Shown here piece by piece: positions 47,873 to 60,254 of a stretch of DNA of 64,000 nt (within the stretch, counting starts at the first letter, position 1; each line of letters starts with the position of its first letter). Source of the DNA: Pelobates cultripes. Taxonomy: Eukaryota; Chordata; Amphibia; Anura; Pelobatidae. Below the pieces are notes generated by a model. That model saw only the letters and a list, made by a program, of their open reading frames with translations. It had not been told where the DNA came from and ran no database searches. Where the stretch lies: the NCBI GenBank assembly GCA_933207985.1, contig OW240913.1, positions 100,736,496-100,800,495 on the forward strand. The letters run 5' to 3'. Made by a program: the position numbers and the translations under genes.

Positions 47873-49555
47873 AAAAAGAGAACCTGTTTTGGGGGCATTT
47901 GGGACATATTTGTATAGTCTCACTAATAGTTATGCTTTAAAAAAAAAATCACTATCGAATGCTTTATTTTACATTTTGTCAAAAATAATTTTAAAAAATC
48001 CATACAACAATTGAAGACACCGCCTTAAACAAAATAAAAACATAAAAATAGCATGTGTTGATCATCGGTATACCTGATCTTGTTCTTAACCAAAAGATTA
48101 CATTTACCCTAGTTTGAAACTCATTAGATAGTTATGTTATCAGGGCTATATTCCAGTATTTCTTTACCTTTTTTTTTTTAATTATTTTTATTGAGGTTGT
48201 GTCTTAATTTTTTTTTTTTTACTGCTTAATTCTACTGTTTGTTTTAAAAAGATGTAGGAGAACATTTTATTTCTCCTTTTCTAAAGATTTTTTTAACTGA
48301 TGGATTTTGGGTTCCAAAGTATGCCTTTGTTGCCAAGTGGTACGCCCTTATTAATTTTTTACTCACAATGTGGATGTGGTCTGTTATCTGATTATTCACA
48401 GGGTTGTTTTATTTATTCAGCCTTGTATATAGGATCTGCCATATTATATTTTATTGGATTTTTTTGAGTTATTCTCAAGACCTACCTACTGTTAGTTAAA
48501 GCATCAGATTTTCTGGTTACATCTCGCTTTCTTCTCAGAGTTGAGCAGCTGAACATTGTTGATGAACTCTGATGCTTATGAATATCCATAAGCAATGTAG
48601 ATCATTCCCCCCAACAGCAGCAAAAGAAGAAACAGCAACTTTATATACAGATATGTGATGTTTATGAAGAAATCTTAATGTTCTCTCAGAACCACTTCAT
48701 AAACAATACAGCATGCTGAGTTTCAAACAGTCAAAAAAGTCAAGTTAACAGAACAGTGAATTCTACAACTTTATTGTTGTTTTGTCTTCAACCTGACCTC
48801 AACAGTCATAAAATTAAAACCTTAAGCCTCATATTCTAATTACGGCAGTTGAATCACTCATTAGTTTGTGTTATGTGCAAATGCTCTCAAAATAGATCCC
48901 CAAAAAATGTTTCACCACATTGAATTTATTTCTTAATTATCGGGCCTTTTAAACCGCAATAGACGCATAAAGGAAGCCTTAGGAAATTCTGTGGCATGTT
49001 CTTCTAAGGGAAATAGTGTGTTAGCATGCCTCCTAATATTTCAAATGGTCTAATAATCAACAAGAGGGACGCTTTTATTTTTGTGGAGTGCGGCTGGAGG
49101 TGCACACAGAGAGTAGTGCTATTCTGGGAGATTTTAAGCGACTTCACGACTCACACACAACCTTTTGTGCAACTAAAGCTCTATTTTAAGACAACACCAA
49201 ACGCCTCACTTACACATATCAATATCTAAATATAGTTATTGGCTTTTAAAAGAAGATTACTAAATTTTTTTACTATTTACTATAAATTAATTATAAATTA
49301 ATTATATAATCATACATCCCAAAAAAATTGTATTCTTATTAAAGCGGACATTAAGATGAGAGAGAAGGAAAAGGAAATTTGGGCCTTAAAGATACTTGTT
49401 AGCCAAGTTAGTGATAATCCACTTTTCTCAGACTCTTAAATCAAGGTGCATTCTCTAGCCATTCATATAGCCAATAGAACTTGTATTCCTTTTACTACAA
49501 TATACTGCATAAATTACTTAAATCTCTGAACCTGCCTCCAGATCATAAGATATTA
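47873..49555. other. Intergenic
   Basis: AT-rich; 48520-48800 is complex and non-repetitive. No gene recognised. Confidence 0.4.
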
Positions 49556-49820
49556 GACATGTGCAATTCGTTTCGTTCCGAATGTACGAATTTTATGCAG
49601 TTCGAATTTCCTAAGTGCCGAATTGCCGAAGTCCCATATGCCAAAGTTCCGAAGTGGGTTAGGGTTAGGGGTAGGGTTAGGATTTAGGGTTAAGGTTTAA
49701 GGTTAGAGTTTAGTGTTAGGGGTTAGGTCCGAATTTCCGAAGTTCCGAATTGCCAAAGTGCATTTTTTTTCTTACCCAAATTTCCGAACCAAACTAAATC
49801 TTTTTCCCATGCACATCCCT
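49556..49820. mobile_element. Short inverted-repeat element with telomere-like core
   Basis: Ends show atgtgca (49559-49565) and tgcacat (49810-49816). Both halves are built of ttccgaa / ttcgaa words. The centre (49655-49727) is degenerate TTAGGG repeats. No ORF of note. Confidence 0.5.
49655..49727 (+). repeat. Interstitial telomere-like (TTAGGG)n tract
   Basis: gggttagggttaggggtagg begins the tract. It continues with one-base variants (tttagggt, ttaaggtt, ggttagag) to 49727. The left part is perfect hexamers and the right part is diverged. Confidence 0.85.
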
Positions 49821-49924
49821 ATAAGATTTGCAAAAAATCCCTGAATTTGCCCTTCAATATCATATTCTCTCCTAATATCTGCTAAATATTAGCCCAAAAA
49901 GGTTTAGATTCTACATAATATACA

Positions 49925-50045
49925 CCAGGCTAGGCAACTATGACACTTTATAAATTGTGGACTACATCTCCTGTAATTCCTTCACATCCTTAATACTGGC
50001 AAAGCATCAGGGGAGATGTAGTCCAAAAAATCTGGATCGCCTACC
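49925..50045. repeat. hAT-like non-autonomous element copy, diverged
   Basis: Shares gtggactacatctcc...aagcatcaggggagatgtagtcca with the copy at 33340-33440. Confidence 0.45.
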
Positions 50046-50389
50046 CCAATGTACCCACTTGCCAACTGTCCTGATTTTGGCAGTGTCCTGATTTTGGATT
50101 CCTGTCCCACTATCCTAGATTCTTCTCAAGTATCTTGCTTCTTGGGTTACAAGATCAAATTATTTTCCAGGTAATTTACATCCATGTGAGGGTGCTTCAA
50201 CAGTGCTCTGCAAATGAGTAGCTCTGGTTGGTTTCCATGCAGCATTGCCTGATCTTCCTGGACAGCATTGGTGGTGGGATGCGTAAAACCCTGTACTTGC
50301 AAAGGCGTGACCGGTAATGCAAATTACACTGTTATGCTCCCATACTGCCTCTGCCTCCACTAAATTCCAAAGTCAAAGTTTGCAAGTTT

Positions 50390-50931
50390 GAATGCACATA
50401 AATCTGGATATTTACTAAATACCAAACTGAACTCATATTGCCACCTAATTGGATATGATGGTCACTCAGATCAGGGCTATCCGGGGGTTTGACTCTTGAG
50501 AGATTTCCATGGAATTGGGGGGTACTTTTGGGGTGTTTTAAAATTGTATGTTTTTCTGTACCTGGAGATAATTGAATTTGTACAGTTCCTGACTCAAATA
50601 TCTCTTAGGCACAGGGGAGGAGTTTACTGTGTGTATAAATTCTGTGACTGTGCCTGCATTAAACAGATCTACTCCCAGTATTAAGGCTCGGCTAATGTGT
50701 GTGGGGAATGCTATACTGGCTATAACTACTGCTATACAGCTATACTCTCTGTGGGAGAGCTTTGACCACTGGGAGCTTGATCCAGACCTCGGATCCAGGG
50801 TGGAAAGAGACAGCGAGACCCCAGCCAAGCTGCAGCGGCTAAGGGGCTTAAAGTGCTTATGGTGTCCCAGCGATAGCTAGGAAGCATGTTTTGCAGAGGT
50901 ACCCAATCAGGGTACCAGGCGGTTCGCCACA
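50390..50931 (+). repeat. LTR fragment, same family as 34319-35139
   Basis: Shared features in the same order: atttccatg...ggggt, tgtttttctgt-cctggagataattg, attaaacagat, ccccagccaagctg, and the ending accaggcggttcgccaca. The 3' end at 50931 is clear, but the 5' end is not found, so no target duplication can be shown. Confidence 0.6.
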
Positions 50932-50939
50932 GTGACAAT

Positions 50940-53900
50940 GCCACTTTATTAAGATTACAATGTATATTTCTTTTATTTCACTCAGAAAAAAATACACTCT
51001 CTTTTCTTAATTAATGTCATCCCATTTTTTGTCCAAGCAGAATCAGAGCTTGGAGAAAAATATGTTCGTTTATCTCCAATGAGTAAATAATTTTCAAGAT
51101 TTGCCACACAAGGTACAACAAACCACACATCTACTGAGATAAGACAGTCCCTAAGTAATATATCTAACACTGCTGAAATTATTATAATAAAGAAGAAAAA
51201 CAAAAATGTAACAAGCCCCAAATTCTCATTTCGTCCAGAAAAGGCTTGAAAATGATCTAGAGTGCACTATATATATATATTTTTTTCAAGTAAAATACTA
51301 CACAAATAAAGACATCCACTTTTTTGGGGTATCCTTTAGCTCACCCAGAGTTGTACACAAACACATGAGAACTCCACGGACACGTAACTATGGAGTCATC
51401 TGTGTTACTACTAAACTGATTTACATTAAATGGATGAATGAAACAATCATTCATCTTGAAAGGGTTTATAGTTGAGTAAAACTATTTCAGACTCCAGAAA
51501 GCGAGTTAGTGTAAGTTGTGTATACTACATCGTCACAACTCTACAGCTGTGGCTGCTTTCCCCTTCATACCATACATTGTCTCCCAGTGACCCCTAGATC
51601 TCTGTTATTATGCTCTTTCATCCCCCTTGAGCTGCTGTTTTGAGTAAAGTGTGTAGCTCATTTTGATTAATTCTGCCACAAATTAGCTTGAAATGCTAAA
51701 GAGGTAACTTGAGAACAATTGCATTTCTACAGCACTTTACAGCAGATGTCTCCTATTTACTTTTTATTTCATTGCATAATAAGCGAATCCCCAGTAATTG
51801 TGTGATTTGACAGGTATTTATTTAGAAAGTATGATTCATTCCGTTAACTTTTAGGATGGTTTGATACCACTGTTTGGAGAGGAACACGTGAATGCTTTTG
51901 TTTGCGTCTTTTATTGGGGTTTTATCCAAAAGCAACGTACAAAAGAATTTCTGTGCATTGTTCTTGGATATAAACCTTATGAATTTGATTAGGACTTCTT
52001 TACAAACTAGTTGTTTTATGCTCGAGAACTTCTTAAAGCTGACCAAGTTAAGTGGTTGTATTTACCCATCCTCATTAGGGTTTTTATTTTTGGACTTAGA
52101 TTATACGACTGCAATTGGTTGATCTGCGTCAAGATAAACAGATGGAAATAAAAAAGTACTGACAGCTCTTGATGATGATGTTGATTGCAATGATATAAGA
52201 TATGCAGCATTGTGCAGTCAAATGTTTTGGGTTTCACATCAAGCTGTTTTAAGAAAGAAAAATTTGTATGTCACTGAGTTATATCCGAATAGATCATTAT
52301 CCCATAATAACTGAAATCCATCTAAAAGAAGAAAGATCAGATAAATTCTTACTCTTTTTTTTTTAGCAACATTAAAATTCATCCCACTTCCACATTCTTG
52401 TTCCACACTAAGTAGGCAAAACACACTAAGCCCAATGCATTTTACCAGCAGGGATGCCTGTACATAGATGGGCAATGATAGGGGTGAGTAAACTCATTTT
52501 CATTTCAGGAGGTTTGCACCTAAATTGTCTTGGAGTCTCAGACTCTGGTGATATCCATCTCGGGGTACACATCAGGTAATGGAAGTTGTCTGCTTAAAGA
52601 TGATATTTTAATACATTTCCAGGTAGGTAAAGCTGGATGGCGAATTTGAAGAGGTCAAACACGGTATAAGAATATAAGAACACCTCTTTTCCTTCTGTAA
52701 ACCCCACCTTGTCAAAATTGAAAAACTGAATAAATAAATAAAGATTGTAAAAAAAAAAAAAGAATATAAGAGTGGTTTAGAAGATTTTCCCAAGGGATAT
52801 TAAAAATGTATTATGCTATTCTCTAAGTAAAATTTTGTAATGCTCTATTTTGAGTTAGAACTGTGGTCTTGTTTTATACTTTCATACATGCATCAATGTA
52901 CAATGATGGTGTATTAAAGATAGTAGAATGGCTGTTAGTAGAATGGAGCTTTGAGCATATTTATGTATATATAGCTCTTCTCAAGTAGGCCCCATTGACA
53001 TCTCTAAATTGCTGCAAACCACGGCCGTGATTTAATACTATCGGCAGAAATCAGTCAAAAATTATCGATTGTTTTTGGTCATTTTTTTATTGAATTACGA
53101 CTGGATTTAATGCCAGGCAAAATTTTAAACAGCTGCTCCTGATAAGTGGGTTGGCAGATTAAAATAAAACCCGAGATAAATATGCATTAGAAGCTCATTT
53201 ACAAACCTTTTTTAATGACTAGACCTGTTAGTTGTTTAAAACAAAAATGAATGCGGCAGGCGTATCTGTTTTACAGCCACATCATATTTTGCCTGACTGT
53301 TTAAGCCTCCGTACTTATGTATGATATATATGTGTTTTCATTCTTAAGATATAGTTTTACTGCTATCTTTCAATAATTACTATGCATTTCTGTATTTTCC
53401 AGATCAGGTCACATGATCACAGTTACAATCACATGACTTAACCGCAGAATATTCTGCCTCACTGTTTAATCTTCTATATTTAGGTATGCTAGACAAAAAA
53501 AAAAATATTTATGAACATTAGGGTTTATTTGCTATATGTTTTTGAAGTATTATGCGTCATTGTATTCCCAGATATGGTCATGTGATCGCAATTGCAACTG
53601 CTTGTCTATTATGTAATTATCCTGTGATATTTCAGATTTCCTTCCTTTTATAAGAAAAATTTGCCACAAACCCTTTTTACACTTGAAAGAGCATATTTCA
53701 TTGTTCAAACGCGCTATGTGTGATAATTTCACCCGAACCTTTATTAGTTTTATCTATTTTCAATACATTTTCAGCGAGTGATATATTTTTCCTGACTGGA
53801 TATTGTTCCTGATTACCCCTGCTTAGTTACATTGGAGTCATAACATCTGGATTCTGGGAACACACAACCCTGGTGGGGATTATACCACCTACACTGATTC

Positions 53901-54710
53901 TACAGAGAAGGTTTATTGCTTCAAAGATTGCTTGCTGTAATAGAAAAATAGTAATAAAAAGTCAAAGTAATAAAAAAACTATTAAAATACTGGAGATCGG
54001 GGTACTGGCATAAGCCACCATGTGTCCCCTACCATAGACATCAAGTTAGGTTTTAAATTTGGTACTGAGGTATGGACATGTCACTATCCAGCCCCCTGCC
54101 TGCACCTATGGCCAGAGGGTGGTGATCGATAAATAAAAAAAATTATTTACACCCAAGTCTTGAGAGAAGTGAGACTTGCCCGTCAGAGTGTTCTGATTGA
54201 ACCAAAATATGCATATAAAATGTGTGAAACCTTAACATGCAAAACAGGGTTCCACTTTCACTAGTATAACAATATAGTGGCCACTTTGGAGAAGAGTCAT
54301 TCTCATTTGTAGAGAAAAAGGGGGAAAAAGGACAGTATAGTGCTTTAATAAAGCTTAGATAAATAAAAGATACAATAAACACTCACAAGTAAAATGTCAC
54401 ATATAAATCGAAGTACATGTGCAAAAACAATTATTTGCCAATATAGGCACAGTCCCATCCCTTCGCTATAATTTCTAAAGATATAAAGATCTTGCACCCA
54501 TTTTCCCTAGGTGGAGGTTGGGGGTGGGGGGGACACTAGGTAGAGACTTCTATTTAACTAGTACAGTACAAGATGAAGAATAAGCTTGTTATTAAAAATA
54601 ATATCACAACATAATAATAACATTCTCCTAATTAAATGCACAAATGTATATGTTTATAATATCGTGCTGTTATAGTGTTATATTGAATCAACGTGGTGGT
54701 TTGGTTTTGC
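50940..54710. other. Intergenic, no gene recognised
   Basis: AT-rich. 52990-53240 is complex and non-repetitive, with a cacggccgtg palindrome at 53020-53029. 53281-53610 is a two-unit tandem repeat (listed separately). Confidence 0.4.
53281..53610 (+). repeat. Two-unit degenerate tandem repeat, about 167-bp period
   Basis: Both units have tgcctgactgtttaa / tgcctcactgtttaat, then ctt-tatgta / tttaggtatg, then ttttattcgcta-like text, tgcgtcattgtattcccagat / tgcatttctgtattttccagat and ggtcacatgatcacagtt / ggtcatgtgatcgcaatt. Confidence 0.6.
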
Positions 54711-54714
54711 AAAT

Positions 54715-55729
54715 TGTAGCGGAGAGGTAGTATAATCCACAGTATCTCCGCTAGGTAACAGGATCAGCATAAAATAATCCAAGAAAATAGATATAGCATA
54801 CAATAATCCCGGTAGTGTAGTAAGAATCCTTCCCTCCCAAGAACTAGACGACACATAGGCTGGGAGTCAACTGAGGTTTTATTCACAGGTCACAGTATTT
54901 ATGCAAGTCCCCATGCAAGGGGTTTCCCTACTGACATTGCAGGGGTTGTACAGTAGGGGACTACATGGGGGATTTAGCAATCTGGACATTTCTCCCATCA
55001 TGCACTGCTGGATGAGAGGGATACTCCCACTAGAGTATACAGTTAAGTGGATTATCCCTCCGTACAGTAGAACCAATATTTCACATTAAAATCCATAACG
55101 TTCACATTACTCGCTCTATTTAAACGAATGGACGTTTGGTAGATAGCTGGGGTCTGGGTATACAGTTTGTGAGAATACCGCTCAGATCCCAGCATAACTA
55201 ACTGAACGCCGCACGAAACACACATTAAATTCAAGTTATATTCAAAGTACCGATTGACATTAGGGGAACAAACTACCGAACGCCCGGGGCTCCCGAATGG
55301 CCTGGAAGTCCAGCAGTATTCGTGCCGTTGAGTAGCTGATTTTAGTTCCAGGCGCTCGACGACCAAATACCGCTGGGCTAACAAATGATCCAAGATGGCC
55401 GATCGCCACGTGGTCGGTAGCCGAACGACGGCCACCTAGGAAAGCCCTTAACTACCGATTGCAACAATGTTGCAATTGGTAATGGGCGCCACACGACCTC
55501 CTGTGTGTGGTCGCCCATTCGGTAGTTTATTCGTTTCACGAACAGTGTTGAAACGCACTGTTCGTGAAACTACAGTATGAATGCTGGGGGTTTTCATGCC
55601 GCCAGCATAGCATACGAATGCCCTTGTTCGCCCGAAATGTAGATACAGGAATACACTTGGTTCTAACAGCTTTAAAGGCATATAAACATATTCATACAAT
55701 TATAGTCTTAAGTGGCTAGTTTTGCCACA
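54715..55729 (-). repeat. Gypsy 3' LTR
   Basis: 1015 bp and TG...CA on both strands (tgtagc ... gccaca). An aataaa polyadenylation signal on the minus strand lies near 54877. Bases 55449-55480 contain a palindromic insert absent from the other LTR. The purine-rich gggagag next to it on the internal side (about 55736) is the likely polypurine tract. Confidence 0.92.
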
Positions 55730-55810
55730 ATGCTCTCCCAGAACCAAGCCGGCATACACAGTCTGATCCCAACGGATCAGCTTGGGGATGTCCGGAGGAG
55801 TACTTACAGA

Positions 55811-57158
55811 TCATGGTTCAAGGTCTGTTTGTCGGGATAACCCGTTGGCGTTGCCATTTTGTTTCCCAGGGCGGTAGTGAATCGTAAAGTCAAACGGCTG
55901 CAGCGCCAAACTCCAGCGCCGCAGCCTGGCATTGTCTTCTGACACCCTGTTCAGCCACACCAATGGGTTGTGATCTGTGAGTAATATAAACGGTTGCCCA
56001 TATAAATAGGGCTGCAGTTTTTTGAAGGCCCACACCACAGCCAGGCACTCTGGGTAAAAGTTTTCAGCTTAGATAAGCTAAAGGGTATTCGCCACCATCC
56101 GCTCCGACTTGGCTCAGTACTGCTCCCAATCCAAACATAGAAGCGTCTGTATGGACGAGAAAGCGTTTAGTTGGATCAGGAGCAGAAAGTACAGGTGATT
56201 TAACAAGTGCCGTCGTGAGCTGTTGGAATGCCTGTTCACATTCTGGGGCCCATACCACTATCTTAGGGAGGTTCTTATGGGTTAAATCAGTGAGGGGTTT
56301 AGCTAGGGTGCTGTAGTTGGCCACAAATATCCGGTAGTACCCTGCGGTACCGAGGAATGCAAGTACTTGCGTTTTGGTGCGAGGGGTTGGCCACTTGGCG
56401 ACTGCCTCTATTTTAGCGGGTTCTGGCTTCTGTTGTCCGCTTCCTACCCTGTGCCCTAAGTACTGAACCTCTGCTATCCCTATATGGCATTTGCTGGGTT
56501 TGAGGGTCAGTCCGGCTTCCCTGATCCAGTCTAGTATGGCTCCTATGTGGGTCAGGTGCTCGGGCCAGGAGTAGCTGAAAATGGCGATATCATCTAAATA
56601 TGCACACGCGTACTCCTGGAACCCATCCAATAACCGATCTACCATCCTCTGAAAGGTAGCCGGGGCATTTTTCATCCCGAATGGCATGACCTTAAACTGA
56701 TACAGGCCAAACGGGGTGACAAATGCCGACTTGGGTATAGCGTCCTCTGCTAGCGGAATTTGCCAGTACCCTTTACACAGATCTATCGTGGTGAGGTACC
56801 GGCCCCTGGCCATTTTGTCCAGGAGCTCGTCTATCCGAGGCATAGGGTAGGCGTCCGAGGTCGTTTTATCGTTGAGCCTCCGGTAGTCTACACAGAAATG
56901 GGTCATCCCGTCCCGTTTTGGTACTAGTACTACTGGAGAGGCCCAGGGGCTGTCAGAATGTTCTATCACCCCTAACTGCAGCATTTCCTCAATCTCCTTC
57001 CGCATACTTTCTTTGACGGCTTCTGGTATGCGGTAAGGAGTTTGATGAAGAGGAGTCTTATCTAGGGTTTCTACCTTGAAGTTGCTAACGGGGTATAGCT
57101 GGGTAGATTGGAAAACTTGGCTCCCTTTTCCTCTATTAACCTTTGAACTTGGGTTCAC
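55811..57158 (-). pseudogene. Gypsy reverse transcriptase and RNase H, C-terminal of pol
   Basis: The RT is open from about 57158 to 56064 (start GTG in the record; the frame is likely reached by frameshift from integrase). Motifs: SPWASPVVLVPKRDG, TTIDLCKGYWQI (Asp126), APATFQRMVDRLL, and the catalytic CAYLDD (Asp189-Asp190). The connection has FLGTAGYYR. RNase H begins LVHTDASMFGLGAVLSQ (Asp338). After YPLAYLS a TGA replaces Arg. A deletion of roughly ten codons with a frame change leads to 56038-55811, which has ILLTDHNPLVWL and FTIHYRPGKQNGNANGLSR. The product would stop in RNase H. Confidence 0.92.
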
Positions 57159-59026
57159 TCCTGGGAGTTTAATCGCTCTCCTAACTGTACTTCTCCCAGG
57201 TCTCCACTCTGGCCCTCTTGGTCTAGGAGATCTGGGAGTGGCAAATTATCGAAATCCTCGGTGGCAGGGGCACAGCTTGCGGTTACTTCTTCGGTGTGCT
57301 CGTGATATGGCTTGAGTATGTTCACATGGAGCATGCTTTTGCCTTCCGCGCCTGTGACCGGGCCGATCACATAGGTGGTATCACAGATCTGCTCTACCAC
57401 CTTGTATGGGCCCTGCCAGGAAGCGTGCAGCTTATCTTTGTGGACTGGTCGTAAGATGAGTACCTTTTTCCCTACCTGAAAGCTGCGCTCCATGGCTCCA
57501 TTATCGTACCATCTGTGCTGTCGTTGCTGGGCTACCTGGAGGTTATCTCGTACGGTCTGGGTCAGCATCTCCAAGCGTTCCCTGAATTCTAGCACGTAAG
57601 GTACGATGGGGGTGCCGTTAATAGCCCCTTCTCCCTCCCAGTGTTCTCGAATTAAATCGAGGGGGCCCCTCACTCTCCTCCCGAATAACAATTCAAAAGG
57701 AGAGAACCCGGTGGATTCTTGGGGTACTTCCCTATACGCAAATAACAAGTGGGGTAAAAACCTTTCCCAGTCCTTCTGAGTGTCTATGAACGTACGGATC
57801 ATCTGTTTGAGTGTTCCATTAAACCGTTCACAGAGCCCATTAGAATGGGGGTGATAAGTAGAGTTCAAGATTTGTTGTACCCCACATATCTTCCAGAGCT
57901 GATGTGTGACTTCGGCGGTAAACTGAGTGCCCCTATCCGAAATTATCTCCCGGGAAATCCTATGCAGAAGAATATTCGCATCAGGACCTCTGCTACTGTT
58001 TCCGCATGCACGTTTGTCAAGGCTACTGCCTCAGGATATCTGTTGGCATTATCCACCATGGTCAAGACATATCTCTTGCCGGAGGGGCTTGGCTTGGCTA
58101 GAGGTCCTATAATATCTACTGCCACCCTACTGAAGGGTTCCTCAATTATTTGCAGAGACCAGAGCCAAACTTTGTATCGGTCTCCCCTCTTCCCTACCCT
58201 TTGGCAGATATCACAGGTCTGGCAATATCGTTTAACGTCCTGTGAAATACCTGGCCAAGAAGGTCTGGGTCAGCCTGTGCTTAGTGCAGCTGATTCCTAA
58301 GTGCCCAGACAGGGGAATATCATGGGCGATACGTAATAGTTCTAACCTATACTTTCGAGGCACTATTAATTGTTTAATGGGTAAGGGTATGGATCCGGAC
58401 ACCACTTTTTCTGCGTGACGGTACAGCAGTCCTTTGTCCCAGAGGTATCTTTCCCCTTCTAATCCTGCCTGATCTTTATTTATACGATCTTTGTATACCT
58501 GCAGGGAGAGGTCTAGGGCCACTTCAGAACCAAACTCTAGGGGGTTCGCCCATGGCATGACAGTGGGCATGGGGGGGTCATTGCTTACCTGAGCCTCAGA
58601 GTGGTTAGGCGGAGCTGTGGTGCGGGCCTGTTGCCAGGTCACAACTGGATATGCTTCCTGTACGGTGGACTGAGGAACAAATGCTGAAGTCAGCTCCCCC
58701 AGGTCGTTGCCCAAAATAACGTTGGTTGGCAAATCCTGCATCATCCCCACATACATGTTCCCATGCCCTGCTCCCCAATTCAAGTGTACCTTGGCAGTAG
58801 GTACTTTGTAAATCGCCCCCCCCGCCACCCGTACAGCAACACAGTCTCCAGTTAAATTGTGCTTAGGTACCAAATGATTTCGGACTAGTGTTAAGGTAGC
58901 CCCAGAGTCACGAAGTCCTTGTACCTTTTCCCCCTCCATATGGACCTCCTGTCGATGCCCTTGCCGGTTATCTGCAGTGGCCTGGATGCGGTTCACCTCA
59001 TGCAGTGTTCCTAGCGGTTCCTCCAT
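57155..59026 (-). pseudogene. Gypsy protease and integrase (upstream of RT), frameshifted
   Basis: Frame 59026-58232 holds a retropepsin-like aspartic protease with the active site LRDSGATLTLV (residues 38-48) and a downstream ILGNDLGE. It ends in the HHCC N-terminal zinc finger of integrase (H-DIPLSGH-LG). A frameshift near 58255 leads to the C-x-x-C half (CQTCDICQ). Frame 58125-57943 starts the core with VDIIGPL (first Asp). A one-base shift near 57950 leads to ISDRGTQF (second Asp), then STYHPHSNGLCERFNGTLK (57868-) with the Glu. The C-terminal part has WQGPYKVVEQ, a GPY-type motif, and ends at 57155. Frameshifts destroy function. Confidence 0.88.
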
Positions 59027-59039
59027 TGGAGTGACGGCC

Positions 59040-59909
59040 TCAGTTGTTCCATACTGTTGGTTTGCACAGTGTATGGCTGCTCGGTTGCTCGGTGCTGGGT
59101 TGGTTGCGTGGACAGTCTCGCAGGATATGCCCCTGTTGGTTGCAGGTGTGGCACCGAATTGGCGGACGTGCAGGGTACCTGGGGGTGTAGGTATTTTGTC
59201 TTACCCCAGGTCGTGGATGGATAGTGGAGGTCACTGCTGGTATCGCTGGTGTGGGGTTATACCCTGGTCGGTTTTGGGTGCGCTGGTCCTTCCGGGTATC
59301 TAGGAACTCGTCCGCCAGCTTGGCTGCCTCTTGCAGGGTGTGCGGCTTTCGGTCCCTTACCCAATTCTGTAGGTGGGCTGGTATCCCGTCGAAGAACTGT
59401 TCCATGACCGTTAACTGGAACAGGCCCTCCAGCGTGTTAACCTGGGTGGCTTCCAACCACCCCTTTGCAGGTTGCTGTAGCCGGTGTGCCCACTCTACAT
59501 GGGTGTCTTTCATTGGTTTCTTGATGTCCCGAAACTTTATGCATTATGCCTCTGAGGTGATCGCATACCAGGCTAAAATCGCTTGTTTTACTTTGTCGTA
59601 GTCTTATCTGTCCTCATCCGGCACAGCCCGGTACGCCTCTGCTGCGCGACCGGATAGTCTCCCTGCTAGTAAAGGTACCCGATCCGCCTCGCTGATGTCG
59701 TGTAGTTGACACAACCTCTCAAAATCCTGCAGGTAGTCATCTACACCACCGTCAGCTTCTGAATAGCTTTTGAAGGCTTGGTAGGGAATTTTGGCTTTCC
59801 CTGGAAAAATGTTGACCGGTGTCATGGCTCTTTCTCCGGCTTGCTGGTTTCTCTGCGCCCCTCTGAGCATGATGTATTCCTGCACATCTGTGAAGAGCCT
59901 GCTGACCAT
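59040..59909 (-). pseudogene. Gypsy gag: SCAN-like capsid plus zinc knuckle, two stops
   Basis: Start at ATG 59909 is the first in frame downstream of the LTR. N-terminal part: PVNIFPGKAKIPYQAFKSY...DYLQDFERLCQLH. The capsid C-terminal half has DYDKVKQAIL, WYAITSEA, WAHRLQQPAKGWL, VMEQFFDGIPAHLQNWV and TLQEAAKLADEF, with the spacing of the vertebrate SCAN domain (see findings). CHTCNQQGHILRDC (about 59112-59153) is a CX2CX4HX4C zinc knuckle. TAA at 59604 and TAA near 59537 interrupt the frame. Protease follows after a frame change. Confidence 0.88.
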
Positions 59910-59948
59910 CTCTTCCGATGGTGGGTTTGCTTTGCTGTGTAGTTTCAA

Positions 59949-59968
59949 TCCCGTCGCTTGCCACCAAA
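59949..59968 (-). other. Candidate primer-binding site
   Basis: On the minus strand the bases following the 5' LTR are TTTGGTGGCAAGCGACGGG. The TGG start is as expected for pairing with the CCA end of a tRNA. The tRNA is not identified. Confidence 0.55.
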
Positions 59969-60254
59969 TGTAGCGGAGAGGTAGCATAATCCACAGTATC
60001 TCCGCTGGGTAACAGGAACAGCATAAAATAATCCAAGTAAATAGATACAGCATACAATAATCCCGGTAGCGTAGTAAGAATCCTTCCCTCCCAAGAACTA
60101 GACGACACATAGGCTGGGAGTCAACTGAGGTTTTATTCACAGGTCACAGTATTTATGCAAGTCCCCATGCAAGGGGTTTCCCTACTGACATTGCAGGGGT
60201 TGTACAGTAGGGGACTACATGTGGGATTTAGCAATCTGGACATTTCTCCCATCA

